Shown here one piece after another: positions 54,170-64,000 of a stretch of 64,000 bases of DNA (position 1 is its first letter; each line of letters opens with the position of its first letter). Location: assembly GCF_014268445.2 (NCBI RefSeq), contig NZ_CP077089.1:248001-312000 (forward strand). Direction: 5' to 3'. The notes beneath the pieces are model-generated. The model saw only the letters and a program-made list of their open reading frames with translations, was not told where the DNA came from and did no database searches. A program made the translations under genes and the position numbers. Source of the DNA: Pseudomonas tensinigenes. GTDB lineage: Bacteria; Pseudomonadota; Gammaproteobacteria; Pseudomonadales; Pseudomonadaceae.

Positions 54170-54466
54170 ATGCGTACGTTAAATCGCTTGCTGCTGGTCG
54201 GTCTGATTGCTGCCTCACCGTTGGCCGCGATGGCGGCGGATGATGCGCCCGCTTCGGAGCCGGAAGTTACGATCAACACGCACACGGAAGGTGACAAGGT
54301 CATCCAGGAATACAGTCGCAGTGGCTTCGTCTATGCGATCAAGGTCACGCCAAAGGGTGGCAAACCGTATTTCCTGGTGCGCGCCGATGGTACGGACGCG
54401 AACTACATTCGCTCCGACCAGCCGGATATGCTGATTCCGTCGTGGGAAATCTTTACCTGGAAGTAA
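54170..54466 (+). CDS. DUF2782 family small secreted protein
   Basis: 98 residues. Signal peptide MRTLNRLLLVGLIAASPLAAMA. The mature part (VTINTHTEGDKVIQEYSRSGFVYAIKVTPKGGKPYFLVRADG, read in parts) is the DUF2782 beta-rich domain, ending WEIFTWK. Function unknown. It is divergent from polA and precedes thrB by 61 bp in the same direction; the pairing with thrB is conserved in Pseudomonas as I remember it. Confidence 0.88.
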   Translation: MRTLNRLLLVGLIAASPLAAMAADDAPASEPEVTINTHTEGDKVIQEYSRSGFVYAIKVTPKGGKPYFLVRADGTDANYIRSDQPDMLIPSWEIFTWK

Positions 54467-54527
54467 GATTCCCGACTTTTAATCGGCGTCGTCTGACCGC
54501 GACGCCTGAACTGAGCAGTTTTTAACC

Positions 54528-55481
54528 ATGTCTGTGTTCACTCCCCTGGCTCGGCCCGAGCTGGAAACCTTTCTCGCCCCTTACGGGCTTGGCTGTCTGC
54601 TTGATTTCCAGGGGATCGCCGCCGGCAGCGAAAACACCAACTTCTTTATCAGCCTGGAGCAGGGCGAATTCGTCCTGACCCTGGTCGAGCGCGGCCCGGT
54701 GCAGGAGATGCCGTTCTTCATCGACCTGCTCGATGTCCTGCACGAAGCCGATCTGCCGGTGCCGTACGCGTTGCGCACCACTGACGGCGTGGCGCTGCGT
54801 GAGCTGAAAGGCAAACCGGCACTGTTGCAACCGCGCCTGTCCGGCAAGCACATCAAGATCGCCAACGCGCAGCATTGCGCGCAGGTCGGCGAGTTGCAGG
54901 CGCACTTGCACCTGGCGACCCAGGGCGAGCGCATGATCAAGCGCAAGACCGACCGTGGCCTCGACTGGATGCTGGAGGAGGGCACGGAGTTTCTTTCGCA
55001 CCTGAGCGATGAACCGCGTGCGCTGCTGCAACAGGCGTTGGACGAGATTACCGAGCGCAAAGACAAGATTCTTGCGCTGCCCCGGGCGAACATCCACGCC
55101 GACCTGTTCCGCGACAACGCGATGTTCGAAGGCACGCACCTGACCGGGCTGATTGACTTCTACAATGCTTGCTCGGGGCCGATGCTGTATGACGTGGCGA
55201 TTGCCTTGAACGACTGGTGTTCGGACGAGGACGGTTTGATCGATGGGCCGCGTGCTCGCGCATTCCTTGGCGCTTATGCGGCGCTGCGCCCGTTTACGGC
55301 GGCGGAAGCTGAGTTGTGGCCGACCATGCTGCGTGTGGCCTGTGTGCGATTCTGGCTGTCGCGGTTGATCGCGGCGGAGCAGTTCGCCGGGCAGGACGTG
55401 TTGATTCACGATCCGCGGGAGTTTGAGCAGCGCTTGGCGCAGCGGCAGCAGGTCAGTACACCGTTGCCTTTCGCCCTTTAA
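54528..55481 (+). CDS. thrB: Homoserine kinase (ThrB, aminoglycoside-phosphotransferase type)
   Basis: A 317-residue kinase of the APH-like fold, the Pseudomonas form of ThrB rather than the GHMP form. It starts MSVFTPLARPELETFLAPYGLG. It has the catalytic segment NIHADLFRDNAMF and the metal-binding LTGLIDFYNACSGPMLYDVAI. It phosphorylates homoserine in threonine synthesis. The fold is shared with MTR kinases and choline kinases, but these motifs and length fit ThrB. A REP element follows the stop. Confidence 0.93.
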   Translation: MSVFTPLARPELETFLAPYGLGCLLDFQGIAAGSENTNFFISLEQGEFVLTLVERGPVQEMPFFIDLLDVLHEADLPVPYALRTTDGVALRELKGKPALLQPRLSGKHIKIANAQHCAQVGELQAHLHLATQGERMIKRKTDRGLDWMLEEGTEFLSHLSDEPRALLQQALDEITERKDKILALPRANIHADLFRDNAMFEGTHLTGLIDFYNACSGPMLYDVAIALNDWCSDEDGLIDGPRARAFLGAYAALRPFTAAEAELWPTMLRVACVRFWLSRLIAAEQFAGQDVLIHDPREFEQRLAQRQQVSTPLPFAL

Positions 55482-55484
55482 AAG

Positions 55485-55549
55485 CTTCGCGAGCAGGCTC
55501 GCTCCCACAGGATTTCGGTGATCCTGTGGGAGCGAGCCTGCTCGCGAAT
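55485..55549. repeat. REP doublet, short-loop form
   Basis: Inverted cores (TTCGCGAGCAGGCTCGCTCCCAC and GTGGGAGCGAGCCTGCTCGCGAA) separated by only 18 bases, facing the opposite way to most other doublets. It lies between the convergent thrB and znuA genes. Confidence 0.9.
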
Positions 55550-55572
55550 GGGGGCAACACCGATGCCGGGGG

Positions 55573-56502
55573 TTACAGAGATTCCAGGCACCCGGCCAAA
55601 TCGTTACCCAGCTTCTCCAATACCTGCTCATAGCCCTGAGCCGTCGCCGGGGTGTACCCGCCCAACGCATCCAGTTCAGCCAGTTTCACCGGCAAACCCG
55701 CCACCAGGGTTTCGGCCAGACGCGGACGCAATGGCGGCTCACTGAACACACAAGTCTTGCCCACTTCCTGCAATCGCTTGCGCATCGCCGCAACATGCTG
55801 CGCACCGGGCTGCACTTCGGCGGCCACGCTGAACACACCGGCATGCTTCAGGCCATAAGCCTCTTCAAAGTAATCAAACGCTTCGTGGAAGACGAAGTAG
55901 GGCTTGCCTTCAACACTGGCCAGACGCTTCTTCAAACGCTGATCCAGTGCGTCCAGACGTTCGTCAAACGCCTTGGCGTTCTTCTGATAGCGCTCGGCAT
56001 TAGCCGGATCTGCGGTGCTCAAGTCAGCGGCCATCTTGTCGGCAATCACCCGCGCATTCACCGGCGATAGCCACAAATGCGCATCCAGCGTGCCCGGACG
56101 ATGATCGTGATCATGCTCGTCGGCGTCTTCGGCGTGGGAATGGCTGTCCTCAGCAAAACGCCGCAATTTCATCCCCGGCAAATCCTGCACCGCGACGCTC
56201 GGCAGCGTCCGACCATTCAGCACGCGTGGCAGAAAGCCTTCCATGTCCGGGCCGATCCAGTACAGCAGATCGACCGACTGCACCTTCCGTACGTCGGATG
56301 GCCGCAACGCGTAATTGTGCGGCGAGGCACCCGGCGGCAGCAGCACTTCGGGAATCGCCACGCCGTCCTGCACCGCCGCTGCAATCAGCTGCAACGGTTT
56401 GATGCTGGTGAGGACTTTGACCTCGGCCTGAGCCGAACCGATCAGCAGAAAACTGGCGACAAAAGCCACAAAAACAGAAAAAAGTCGGGACACGATGACC
56501 AC
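55573..56502 (-). CDS. znuA: Zinc ABC transporter substrate-binding protein
   Basis: 309 residues with signal peptide (about residues 1-26, ending SAQA). Zinc-binding histidines are in PPGASPHNYALRPSD (first), DAHLWLSPVNARVIA (second) and FHEAFDYFEEAYGLK (third). A histidine/acid-rich loop (HSHAEDADEHDHDH) lies at about residues 118-131, typical of zinc-specific members. The exact start is uncertain: a GTG three codons later is possible. It is divergent from zur and znuCB with a 57-bp shared promoter region, so it should be Zur-repressed. Confidence 0.94.
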   Translation of the reverse strand: MVIVSRLFSVFVAFVASFLLIGSAQAEVKVLTSIKPLQLIAAAVQDGVAIPEVLLPPGASPHNYALRPSDVRKVQSVDLLYWIGPDMEGFLPRVLNGRTLPSVAVQDLPGMKLRRFAEDSHSHAEDADEHDHDHRPGTLDAHLWLSPVNARVIADKMAADLSTADPANAERYQKNAKAFDERLDALDQRLKKRLASVEGKPYFVFHEAFDYFEEAYGLKHAGVFSVAAEVQPGAQHVAAMRKRLQEVGKTCVFSEPPLRPRLAETLVAGLPVKLAELDALGGYTPATAQGYEQVLEKLGNDLAGCLESL

Positions 56503-56520
56503 TCAAGGAGGCGAGAACGG

Positions 56521-56533
56521 GTAACATAATAAC
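56521..56533. promoter_or_regulatory. Candidate Zur box
   Basis: GTAACATAATAAC in the 57-bp gap between znuA and zur resembles the A/T-rich dyad GTTAT...ATAAC seen at gammaproteobacterial Zur sites. It is imperfect. Its placement at the shared promoter is the main support. Confidence 0.45.
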
Positions 56534-56559
56534 GTCTCTATCAAAACTCGTCGCCGCCC

Positions 56560-57042
56560 ATGCCTATTACACCGATTGCCAGCCGTCCCCACGACCACTC
56601 TCATTGCGTGCACAGCGCTTTGTCCGAGGCCGATACCTTGTGCGCCCAGAAAGGCTTGCGCCTGACCGCGTTGCGCCGCCGGGTGCTGGAACTGGTGTGG
56701 CAGAGTCACAAGCCGCTGGGCGCCTACGACATTCTCGCTGTACTCAGCGAGCAGGACGGCCGCCGCGCCGCGCCGCCAACCGTGTACCGCGCGCTGGATT
56801 TCCTTTTGGAAAACGGCCTGGTGCACCGCATCTCTTCGCTGAACGCCTTCGTCGGCTGCGTCCATCCGGAGCACGCGCATCAGGGCCAGTTCCTGATCTG
56901 CCGCGATTGCCACGCTGCCATCGAGCTTGAGCAAAAAGTGATCAGCGACGCGATCATCAACAGCGCCAAAGACGTCGGTTTCATCGTCGAAGCCCAGACC
57001 GTCGAAGTCGTCGGCCTGTGCTCCGGTTGCCAGGGGGCTTGA
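56560..57042 (+). CDS. zur: Zinc uptake regulator Zur (Fur family)
   Basis: 160 residues. The N-terminal winged helix has [27 protein letters not shown] and [23 protein letters not shown]. The C-terminal dimerisation domain has structural zinc cysteines CRDCHAAIE and CSGCQGA. With zinc it represses zinc uptake. Its stop overlaps the znuC start, so zur-znuC-znuB form one operon. The gene is also known as np20 in Pseudomonas. Confidence 0.94.
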   Translation: MPITPIASRPHDHSHCVHSALSEADTLCAQKGLRLTALRRRVLELVWQSHKPLGAYDILAVLSEQDGRRAAPPTVYRALDFLLENGLVHRISSLNAFVGCVHPEHAHQGQFLICRDCHAAIELEQKVISDAIINSAKDVGFIVEAQTVEVVGLCSGCQGA

Positions 57043-57827
57043 TGAGCAACGCGCTGATCCGTCTGGAGCAGGTCGCCGTCACATTTGCCGGGCAGGCTGT
57101 GCTGGACAATATCGAGCTGAGCGTCGAGCCGGGGCAGATCGTCACCCTGATCGGCCCCAATGGCGCCGGCAAGACCACGCTGGTGCGCGCCGTGCTGGGC
57201 CTGTTGAAACCGGACAGCGGCAGCGTCTGGCGCAAACCGAAACTGCGCGTCGGTTACATGCCGCAAAAACTCCACGTCGATCCGACTCTTCCGCTGTCGG
57301 TGCTGCGTTTTCTGCGGCTGGTGCCGGGCGTTGATCGTCCGCGTGCGCTGGCCGCGCTGAAAGAGGTCGGCGCTGAACACGTTATCGACAGCCCTGTGCA
57401 AAGCGTTTCCGGCGGTGAAATGCAGCGTGTGCTGCTGGCGCGGGCACTGCTGCGGGAGCCGGAATTGCTGGTGCTCGACGAGCCGGTGCAAGGCGTCGAC
57501 GTCGCCGGGCAGGCCGAGCTGTACAGCCTGATCACCCGTTTGCGCGACCGCCATGGCTGCGGCGTGCTGATGGTGTCCCACGATTTGCATCTGGTGATGA
57601 GCACCACCGACCAAGTGGTCTGCCTCAACCGTCACGTCTGCTGCTCCGGGCATCCCGAGCAGGTCAGTGGCGATCCGGCGTTTGTCGAGCTGTTCGGCAA
57701 GAACGCGCAGAGCCTGGCGGTCTATCACCACCATCACGACCACGCTCACGACCTGCACGGCTCGGTGGTCAAAGGGCCGGTTATTGGCCAACCTCACGTT
57801 CACGGAGACAACTGCAAGCATGGCTGA
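57042..57827 (+). CDS. znuC: Zinc ABC transporter ATP-binding protein
   Basis: 261 residues. Walker [12 protein letters not shown], signature [16 protein letters not shown], Walker [14 protein letters not shown], switch histidine in [10 protein letters not shown] histidine-rich C-terminal tail ([14 protein letters not shown]) suggests zinc sensing. The start at 57042 overlaps the zur stop. It pairs with the ZnuB permease, whose gene overlaps its end by 8 bp. Confidence 0.95.
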   Translation: MSNALIRLEQVAVTFAGQAVLDNIELSVEPGQIVTLIGPNGAGKTTLVRAVLGLLKPDSGSVWRKPKLRVGYMPQKLHVDPTLPLSVLRFLRLVPGVDRPRALAALKEVGAEHVIDSPVQSVSGGEMQRVLLARALLREPELLVLDEPVQGVDVAGQAELYSLITRLRDRHGCGVLMVSHDLHLVMSTTDQVVCLNRHVCCSGHPEQVSGDPAFVELFGKNAQSLAVYHHHHDHAHDLHGSVVKGPVIGQPHVHGDNCKHG

Positions 57828-58608
57828 TTTTCTGTTGTATGCCCTGCTTGCAGGTCTGGCGTTGGCGATTGTTGCAGGTCCGCTGGGTTCGTTCGTGGTC
57901 TGGCGGCGCATGGCCTATTTCGGCGACACCTTGTCCCACGCCGCGTTACTCGGTGTGGCGTTGGGCTTTTTGCTGGATGTCAGCCCGACGGTCGCGGTCA
58001 CCGTAGGCTGCCTGTTGCTGGCGGTGCTGCTGGTCACGCTGCAACAGCGTCAACCGCTGGCGTCTGACACGCTTTTGGGAATTCTCGCACCAAGCACGCT
58101 CTCTCTCGGTCTGGTGGTACTAAGCTTCATGCATGAAGTGCGGATCGACCTGATGGCCTATCTGTTCGGCGACCTGCTGGCGATCAGCCCGACCGATCTG
58201 GCGTGGATCCTTGGCGGCAGTGCGGCGGTGCTGGTGTTGCTGGTAACGCTGTGGCGGCCATTGCTGGCGATCACCGTGCACGAAGAGCTGGCCAAGGTTG
58301 AAGGCCTGCCGGTGGCGGGCCTGCGCATGGCGCTGATGCTGTTGATTGCGGTAGTAATCGCGGTGGCGATGAAAATCGTCGGGGTGTTGCTGATTACCTC
58401 GCTGTTGATCATTCCCGCCGCTGCGGCACAGCGTCACGCCCGCTCGCCGGAGCAGATGGCACTGGGCGCGAGCCTGCTGGGCATGCTTGCGGTGTGTGGC
58501 GGGCTGGCGCTGTCGTGGTTCAAGGACACCCCGGCGGGGCCGTCAATCGTTGTGACGGCGGCCGCACTGTTTCTGCTGAGTTTTGTTCTGCCCCGTCGCG
58601 GGGTGTAG
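57820..58608 (+). CDS. znuB: Zinc ABC transporter permease
   Basis: A 262-residue inner-membrane protein of the ABC-3 family with about eight hydrophobic segments. It starts [45 protein letters not shown], read in parts. The ATPase-contact region [18 protein letters not shown] and conserved [13 protein letters not shown] are present. The start overlaps znuC by 8 bp. With ZnuA and ZnuC it completes high-affinity zinc import. Confidence 0.95.
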   Translation: MADFLLYALLAGLALAIVAGPLGSFVVWRRMAYFGDTLSHAALLGVALGFLLDVSPTVAVTVGCLLLAVLLVTLQQRQPLASDTLLGILAPSTLSLGLVVLSFMHEVRIDLMAYLFGDLLAISPTDLAWILGGSAAVLVLLVTLWRPLLAITVHEELAKVEGLPVAGLRMALMLLIAVVIAVAMKIVGVLLITSLLIIPAAAAQRHARSPEQMALGASLLGMLAVCGGLALSWFKDTPAGPSIVVTAAALFLLSFVLPRRGV

Positions 58609-58645
58609 ACTTGGCCGCTTTTTGCGCAAATAGAGAGTCGCAGGA

Positions 58646-59359
58646 ATGAAGCCGTTCGCCTCCCGTTATCTGCTCCTTGTCGCATTTTCAGTGCTGCTGG
58701 GCGCCTGCCAAAGTACGCCGCCGGTGGCTGAAGTCCCCGATGCGCGGGCTACGGCCATCGCACAGCTGGAACAAAGCCTGGCCAGCAGCGAATTGGCCAC
58801 TGCCGAAGATCAGTTGGCCGCTTTGCAGAAAGAAACCCCCAACGACCAATCCCTTGAGCAGTACCAGCGCCAATTGGCCGAGGCGTATCTGCGTCGCAGC
58901 CAGATCGTGCTGCAGAAGGGCGATGTGAATGCCGCCGCCACGGCGCTGAGCCGTGCCCGTGCGTTGATGCCGAAAGCGCCGGCGCTGACTGGTGGCGTGA
59001 ATGGCGCCATCACTGAAGCGCGCAAGGCTGAGCTGGAAAAGGCTGAAGCGGCGCTGTTGGCAGCCGAAGCCAAGCCGAAAGCCAAGGTGATCGATCCGAC
59101 TGCCGAGAGCACTACGGTGGCGCTGAACATCACCGATAGTCGCAAACTTCGCAGGCAACTGGATGCGATCGCTGCGGATGTGGTGAATTATGAGTGTGCC
59201 GTCACTATTCAGGCGCCGCGTACCAATGACTATCCGTGGTTGGCGACGTTGCTGAGCAAGCGGGTGAAGAGACTGAACCCGGATTTTGAGCTGAAGATTG
59301 TGAAGCAGACCGTGCGCACCGTGCCTGCGCAGATGGTTCTGAGCCCGCGTAAACCGTAA
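58646..59359 (+). CDS. Lipoprotein with helical-repeat middle region
   Basis: 237 residues with lipoprotein signal (lipobox LLGAC, Cys near 21). The middle (residues 35-145) is helical and alanine-rich, with TPR-like spacing. The C-terminal part (about residues 165-237) is a mixed alpha/beta region (NITDSRKLRRQLDAIAADVVNYECAVTIQA). I do not recognise the family; it matches a conserved Pseudomonas lipoprotein found after znuB. Localisation would be the outer membrane. It is 37 bp after znuB, so it may share Zur control. Confidence 0.75.
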   Translation: MKPFASRYLLLVAFSVLLGACQSTPPVAEVPDARATAIAQLEQSLASSELATAEDQLAALQKETPNDQSLEQYQRQLAEAYLRRSQIVLQKGDVNAAATALSRARALMPKAPALTGGVNGAITEARKAELEKAEAALLAAEAKPKAKVIDPTAESTTVALNITDSRKLRRQLDAIAADVVNYECAVTIQAPRTNDYPWLATLLSKRVKRLNPDFELKIVKQTVRTVPAQMVLSPRKP

Positions 59360-59436
59360 AAAGATCGCAGCCTGCGGCAGCTCCAACATGGGATTGAGGT
59401 ACACCCTGTAGGAGCTGCCGAAGGCTGCGATCTTTT
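59358..59436. repeat. Inverted repeat of AAAGATCGCAGCC type (second copy)
   Basis: Arms AAAAGATCGCAGCC and GGCTGCGATCTTTT flank GCGGCAGCTCC...GGAGCTGCCGA. It starts at the stop codon of the lipoprotein gene and ends 5 bp before the katE stop codon, so it can terminate both convergent genes. Confidence 0.85.
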
Positions 59437-59440
59437 GCTT

Positions 59441-61579
59441 TTAAGCCGGAATGGCTTTGGCCTTAGGCTCCCGCGCCCAAACCCGATGCTGCCCGATCGC
59501 GGCGAAGAACGGCTTGGTCAACGACGGCACATCCTTGCCTTGCAGCAACCCGGCATCCGCCTCCAGCTTCAGCAAATCCTGCAATTGCTTGGCATCGCCG
59601 TGCAGCGCAATCGCCTTCAAATGCTTGTACGCCTCCAGCAGGTAATGCAGCGCAACGCCGTCACCGCTCAACGCCTTCACCGATGCCGCGCCACCCGGCA
59701 CGAACACCGCGTCAAAAATCACCGACGGCATGCCTTCCATGGACGCATCCACTGGCAGGCTTTTCCCGTCAGCGGTCTTCACTGGCGCCGAAGTCGGCCC
59801 CAGCAACTTGGCATGCGCACCTTCAGCGGCCAATGCCTTCTTCATTGCATCAATCGCGGCACCATCGACGCCGTTGGCAGCTAGAATCGCCACTTTTCGG
59901 GTTTTGATGTTTTCTGGCAGCAAATTAACCTGGCTCAATGATGGCGAGTGATCGAAAGACACCTTGCGCGCATCCACCGTGCCTTTGGTAGGTGCAGGCA
60001 GACCTAGATTAGCCGCCACGCGCTTGGCCAGTTCCAGATCGATGTTGGCCAGAATCTCGTTCACTTCCCGCGCACGGATGAATTCGCGCTCAACCTTGCC
60101 CAGCTCGAAGCTGTAAGCGGCAATGATGTGCTCCTTCTCGTGATCGCTCATGCTGTTGAAGAACAACGTCGCCTGAGAGAAGTGATCGCTGAACGACTCG
60201 CTGCGCTGGCGGATCTTGTTTGCGTCGATGCGCTCTGGATAACTTTCAAAACCACCGTCCTGAGCCGCTGGCGGCGTTTCTTTCGGCCAGCCGCCATCAA
60301 TCGAGTTCGGCTCGTAAGAGGCACGACCCTTGTCGATCACCGAACGGTGCTGGGCATCACGCTGGCCATTGTGGAACGGCGCCACCGGGCGGTTGATCGG
60401 CAACTCGTGAAAATTCGGTCCACCGAGTCGGCTGATTTGCGTGTCGGTGTAGGAAAACAGCCGACCTTGCAGCAACGGGTCGTTGGAGAAGTCGATGCCC
60501 GGCACGATGTGGCCAGGGCAGAACGCGACCTGCTCGGTCTCGGCGAAGAAGTTGTCCGGGTTGCGGTTCAGGGTCATTTTGCCCAGCGGCGTGATCGGCA
60601 CGATTTCTTCGGGGATCAGCTTGGTCGGGTCGAGGATGTCGAAATCGAAGTCGTGCTCGTTTTCCTCCTCAATGATCTGTACACCGAGTTCCCACTCCGG
60701 ATAGTCGCCCATCTCGATCGCTTCCCAGAGGTCGCGACGGTGGTAGTCAGTGTCTTTACCGGCAAGCTTCTGCGCCTCGTCCCATACCAGCGAGCACGTG
60801 CCGGCGGTTGGGCGCCAGTGAAATTTGACGAAGCGCGATTTGCCTTCAGCGTTGATCAAACGGAAGGTGTGTACACCGAAGCCCTGCATGCTGCGCAGGC
60901 TTTTCGGGATCGCCCGGTCGGACATCGCCCAGATGACCATGTGCGCTGATTCCGGCACCAGCGAGACGAAATCCCAGAACGTATCGTGGGCAGAGCCACC
61001 GGTAGGGATTTCATTATGCGGCTCAGGTTTCACCGCGTGGACGAAGTCGGGAAACTTGATCGCGTCCTGAATGAAAAACACCGGCATGTTGTTGCCGACA
61101 AGGTCGAAGTTGCCTTCATCGGTGAAGAACTTCACTGCGAAGCCACGCACGTCACGCACGGTGTCGCCGGAACCACGTGGGCCCTGCACCGTGGAAAAGC
61201 GCACGAATACCGGGGTCTTTTTCCCTGGATCCTGTAGGAAACCGGCCTTGGTCAGCTCCGAATGGTTCTCGTATGCTTGAAAGAAACCATGGGCGCCAGT
61301 GCCGCGCGCGTGAACGATGCGTTCCGGGATCCGCTCATGGTCAAAATGCGTGATCTTTTCCCGCATGATGAAGTCTTCAAGCAGCGACGGCCCGCGCGGC
61401 CCGGCCTTAAGGGTGTTCTGATTATCGGCGATCTTCACACCCTGGTTGGTGCGCAGGGCCTGGCCGGTGGCATCGGAGCGAAATTTTTCCAGGCTGTCGA
61501 GTTTGGCGTTGGTGTTGGCACGATCCGGGGTATCGGTTCCGGCCATCTGGCTTTTATCGGTCGTAGGCTTCTTGCTCAT
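59441..61579 (-). CDS. katE: Catalase HPII (large-subunit haem catalase)
   Basis: 712 residues, a large clade 2 catalase. The catalytic histidine is in [12 protein letters not shown], the asparagine in [14 protein letters not shown] and the haem-ligand tyrosine in [18 protein letters not shown]. The C-terminal 150 residues form a DJ-1/glutamine-amidotransferase-like domain ([20 protein letters not shown]). The start at 61579 gives [11 protein letters not shown]; a longer frame adds 27 residues. It breaks down hydrogen peroxide. It is divergent from metN; the 263-bp gap has no other gene. Confidence 0.96.
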   Translation of the reverse strand: MSKKPTTDKSQMAGTDTPDRANTNAKLDSLEKFRSDATGQALRTNQGVKIADNQNTLKAGPRGPSLLEDFIMREKITHFDHERIPERIVHARGTGAHGFFQAYENHSELTKAGFLQDPGKKTPVFVRFSTVQGPRGSGDTVRDVRGFAVKFFTDEGNFDLVGNNMPVFFIQDAIKFPDFVHAVKPEPHNEIPTGGSAHDTFWDFVSLVPESAHMVIWAMSDRAIPKSLRSMQGFGVHTFRLINAEGKSRFVKFHWRPTAGTCSLVWDEAQKLAGKDTDYHRRDLWEAIEMGDYPEWELGVQIIEEENEHDFDFDILDPTKLIPEEIVPITPLGKMTLNRNPDNFFAETEQVAFCPGHIVPGIDFSNDPLLQGRLFSYTDTQISRLGGPNFHELPINRPVAPFHNGQRDAQHRSVIDKGRASYEPNSIDGGWPKETPPAAQDGGFESYPERIDANKIRQRSESFSDHFSQATLFFNSMSDHEKEHIIAAYSFELGKVEREFIRAREVNEILANIDLELAKRVAANLGLPAPTKGTVDARKVSFDHSPSLSQVNLLPENIKTRKVAILAANGVDGAAIDAMKKALAAEGAHAKLLGPTSAPVKTADGKSLPVDASMEGMPSVIFDAVFVPGGAASVKALSGDGVALHYLLEAYKHLKAIALHGDAKQLQDLLKLEADAGLLQGKDVPSLTKPFFAAIGQHRVWAREPKAKAIPA

Positions 61580-61842
61580 CAGTCGTAAACTCCTCGGTTG
61601 ACCCCGATGCTGGCCGGGGACTCTTGAGTGGTTCCCGGGCACGGCACCCAGGGTTTTCAAGTCGCTTACTTAGTGACTGATGGGCTGCTTTGGACGTTCC
61701 TTTTTTATGACCTTTGATCTTGTTATTGCCAAATCGAAGGTTAATTGCGAAATAAATGCTAAGAACCTCTATACGGACAGGCTAAAATGCGCGCCCGGCT
61801 AACCGCTGATCCTTTTCTAACGCGCCCCACAAGGTTCGCTAC

Positions 61843-62850
61843 GTGATCGAGTTTCAAAACGTCCACAAGACTTACCGCGTCGCCGGTAAGGACATTCCCG
61901 CGCTGCATCCGACCAGTCTCGCCATCGAGAACGGGCAGGTGTTCGGCCTCATCGGCCATTCCGGCGCGGGCAAAAGTACCCTGCTGCGTCTGATCAATCG
62001 CCTGGAAGACTCCAGCGGCGGCAAGATCATCGTCGACGGCGAAGAAGTCACCGCGCTGGACGCCAACGGCCTGCGCCGTTTCCGCCAGCAAGTCGGGATG
62101 ATCTTCCAGCACTTCAACCTGCTCGCTTCCAAGACCGTGGCCGACAACGTTGCGTTGCCGCTGACCCTGGCCGGCGAACTGTCGGGCGGCGAGATTGACA
62201 AGCGTGTTGCCGAATTGCTGGCGCGGGTCGGTCTGTCTGACCACGCCAAGAAGTATCCGGCGCAATTGTCCGGCGGCCAGAAGCAGCGCGTCGGCATCGC
62301 CCGCGCCCTGGCGACCAAGCCGAAGATTCTGTTGTGCGACGAGGCCACCAGTGCCCTCGACCCGCAGACCACGGCGTCGGTCCTGCAACTGCTGGCCGAG
62401 ATCAACCGCGAGCTGAAACTGACCATCGTCCTGATCACCCACGAGATGGACGTCATCCGTCGCGTCTGCGATCAAGTGGCGGTGATGGATGCCGGCGTGA
62501 TCGTTGAGCAAGGTTCGGTGGCCGATGTGTTCCTGCATCCGCAGCACCCGACCACCAAGCGTTTCGTCCAGGAAAGCGAGCAGATCGACGAAAGCGAGCA
62601 ACGTGATGACTTTGCTCACGTGCCGGGGCGCATCGTGCGTCTGACCTTCCAGGGCGAAGCGACCTACGCGCCGCTGCTCGGTACCGTCGCCCGGGAAACC
62701 GGCGTCGACTACAGCATCCTTGCCGGTCGTATCGACCGCATCAAAGACATTCCGTACGGGCAATTGACCCTCGCCGTCACCGGTGGCGACATGGAAGCGG
62801 CCTTCGCCCGCTTCACCGCCGCTGACGTTCACATGGAGGTATTGCGCTAA
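61843..62850 (+). CDS. metN: Methionine ABC transporter ATP-binding protein
   Basis: 335 residues starting at a GTG codon. Walker [12 protein letters not shown], signature [17 protein letters not shown], Walker [14 protein letters not shown], switch histidine in [12 protein letters not shown]-terminal NIL/ACT-like domain (about residues 265-335; [16 protein letters not shown]) binds methionine for feedback inhibition. The stop overlaps the metI start by one base. No SAM riboswitch was recognised upstream. Confidence 0.94.
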   Translation: MIEFQNVHKTYRVAGKDIPALHPTSLAIENGQVFGLIGHSGAGKSTLLRLINRLEDSSGGKIIVDGEEVTALDANGLRRFRQQVGMIFQHFNLLASKTVADNVALPLTLAGELSGGEIDKRVAELLARVGLSDHAKKYPAQLSGGQKQRVGIARALATKPKILLCDEATSALDPQTTASVLQLLAEINRELKLTIVLITHEMDVIRRVCDQVAVMDAGVIVEQGSVADVFLHPQHPTTKRFVQESEQIDESEQRDDFAHVPGRIVRLTFQGEATYAPLLGTVARETGVDYSILAGRIDRIKDIPYGQLTLAVTGGDMEAAFARFTAADVHMEVLR

Positions 62851-63524
62851 TGGAAGACCTGATCAGTTTCTTCACCAACATCGACTGGTACGAAATCTGG
62901 CTGGCCACCGGCGACACCATGCTGATGCTCGGCGGTTCGCTGCTGTTCACCGTGTTGCTGGGCCTGCCGCTGGGCGTGTTGCTGTTCCTCTGCAGCCCGC
63001 GTCAGTTGCTGGAAAACCGCGGCCTCTACGCGTTCATGTCGCTGGCGGTGAACATCTTGCGTTCGTTGCCGTTCATTATTCTGTTGATCGTGATGATCCC
63101 GTTCACCGTGCTGATCACCGGCACCTCGCTGGGCGTGGCCGGTGCGATTCCGCCGTTGGTAGTCGGTGCCACACCGTTCTTCGCGCGTCTGGTGGAAACC
63201 GCGCTGCGTGAAGTCGATCGCGGGATCATCGAAGCGACCCAGTCGATGGGCGCGACCACGCGGCAGATCATCATGAACGCCTTGCTGCCGGAAGCCCGTC
63301 CGGGCATCTTCGCGGCGATTACGGTGACGGCGATTACACTGGTGTCCTACACGGCAATGGCCGGTGTGGTCGGTGCCGGTGGTCTGGGTGACCTGGCGAT
63401 TCGTTTCGGCTACCAGCGTTTCCAGACTGACGTGATGATCGTCACTGTGGTGTTGCTGCTGATTCTGGTGCAAGTGCTGCAGATGGTGGGCGACCGTTTG
63501 GTCGTGCATTTTTCGCGCAAATAA
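62850..63524 (+). CDS. metI: Methionine ABC transporter permease
   Basis: A 224-residue inner-membrane permease with five hydrophobic segments. The binding-protein-dependent transport signature is EATQSMGATTRQIIMNALLPEARPG. The TAATG junction with metN shows translational coupling. It forms the D-/L-methionine importer with MetN and MetQ. Confidence 0.95.
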   Translation: MEDLISFFTNIDWYEIWLATGDTMLMLGGSLLFTVLLGLPLGVLLFLCSPRQLLENRGLYAFMSLAVNILRSLPFIILLIVMIPFTVLITGTSLGVAGAIPPLVVGATPFFARLVETALREVDRGIIEATQSMGATTRQIIMNALLPEARPGIFAAITVTAITLVSYTAMAGVVGAGGLGDLAIRFGYQRFQTDVMIVTVVLLLILVQVLQMVGDRLVVHFSRK

Positions 63525-63600
63525 GCGGTTTTGTATTGAACAGATGAGCCGGCCATTCGCTGGCAGGCGCCAGACGGGCGCCTCATAAGGAGTTAGCTGA

Positions 63601-64000
63601 ATGAAAAAACTGATCGCTGCTTTTGCTGCCGTTGCAGCATTCTCGGCCCACGCCGAAACCCTGACCGTTGCCGCCACTCCGGTGCCGCACGCGGAAATCC
63701 TCGAGTTCGTGAAGCCGGCACTGGCCAAAGAAGGCGTGGATCTGAAGGTCAAGGTCTTCACCGACTACATTCAGCCGAACGTACAGGTCGCGGAAAAGCG
63801 CCTGGACGCTAACTTCTTCCAGCACCAGCCGTACCTCGATGAGTTCAACAAGGCCAAGGGCACCAGCCTGGTCGCCGTGACCGGTGTGCACCTGGAGCCA
63901 CTGGGCGCCTACTCGAGCAAGCTCAAGGACCTGAAGGATCTGCCAAGCGGCGCCAACGTGGTGATCCCGAACGACGCCACCAACGGCGGCCGTGCGCTGT
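63601..64000 (+). CDS. metQ: Methionine ABC transporter substrate-binding protein, 3' truncated by window
   Basis: The first 133 codons of MetQ. Signal peptide MKKLIAAFAAVAAFSAHA, then the NlpA-family start LTVAATPVPHAEILEFVKPAL and NFFQHQPYLDEFNKAKG. It lacks a lipobox cysteine near the cleavage site, so it is probably soluble and periplasmic, unlike E. coli MetQ. A 76-bp gap after metI contains a short hairpin (AGGCGCC/GGCGCCT) that may set relative expression. AAGGAG is 8-13 bp upstream. Confidence 0.94.
   Translation, partial: MKKLIAAFAAVAAFSAHAETLTVAATPVPHAEILEFVKPALAKEGVDLKVKVFTDYIQPNVQVAEKRLDANFFQHQPYLDEFNKAKGTSLVAVTGVHLEPLGAYSSKLKDLKDLPSGANVVIPNDATNGGRAL

Noticed and set aside
59441..61579. 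Possible separate DJ-1/PfpI gene at the katE end
   Set aside because: The domain is in frame with the catalase and is a normal part of large-subunit HPII catalases.

Overview
The window reads as a high-GC gammaproteobacterial chromosome segment from the Pseudomonas fluorescens group. Supporting signs are textbook Pseudomonas gene orders (trkA-rsmB-fmt-def, hemF-aroE, algB-kinB, znuA/zur-znuCB, metNIQ), the dense family of short palindromic repeats built on a core like GAGCGAGCCTGCTCGC, and AlgU-type promoters. No tRNA, rRNA, IS element, prophage or CRISPR array was seen.

Layout. Positions 1-8.5 kb: housekeeping genes (end of a lipid A acyltransferase, a PilZ protein, a TPR protein, trkA, rsmB, fmt, def, a LysM protein, dprA, tsaC). 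Positions 8.7-13.8 kb: a compact five-gene biosynthetic operon that I do not recognise, lying between tsaC and qor. In order it encodes a FeeM/LuxI-like N-acyltransferase, a haem-oxygenase-like di-iron oxidase, a BtaA-like (DUF3419) SAM 3-amino-3-carboxypropyl transferase relative, a PLP alpha-oxoamine synthase and a PaaK-like adenylating enzyme. The genes overlap or nearly touch, which suggests one pathway to a small acylated amino-acid-derived metabolite, possibly a signal or toxin. Positions 13.9-22.2 kb: qor, hemF, aroE, a SulP transporter, and a choline-sulfate module (betC, choX, LysR regulator). Positions 22.3-31 kb: small metabolic proteins, a citrate transporter, a TerC protein, a Na/Pi cotransporter, an M16 peptidase and a DUF5924 protein.

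Positions 31-34.6 kb: a four-gene Mla/Mce-type lipid ABC transporter. Positions 34.7-38.8 kb: an SpmA/SpmB-like protein, gltP, an Ivy-type lysozyme inhibitor and a DUF1328 protein. Positions 38.9-48.3 kb: the algB-kinB two-component system, a CSS-EAL phosphodiesterase, an AmpDh2-like amidase, a GGDEF cyclase and an endonuclease/phosphatase-fold protein. Positions 48.3-54.5 kb: dsbA, two cytochrome c genes, engB, a probable ErsA small RNA, polA and a DUF2782 protein. Positions 54.5-64 kb: thrB, the zinc uptake locus, a lipoprotein, katE and metNI with the start of metQ.

The points most worth following up are: (1) the unassigned five-gene pathway; (2) a full sigma-54 promoter layout (upstream dyad, IHF site, -24/-12 element) divergent from algB, which itself encodes a GAFTGA-containing NtrC-type activator; (3) eleven exact TTATCCACA DnaA boxes, two of them in a perfect inverted repeat, ten of them in the first 22 kb; (4) an ErsA-like sRNA with an AlgU promoter next to a long near-perfect hairpin; and (5) structured elements in the gltP leader. 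Product names rest on reading motifs by eye and on remembered gene order; no database search was run.
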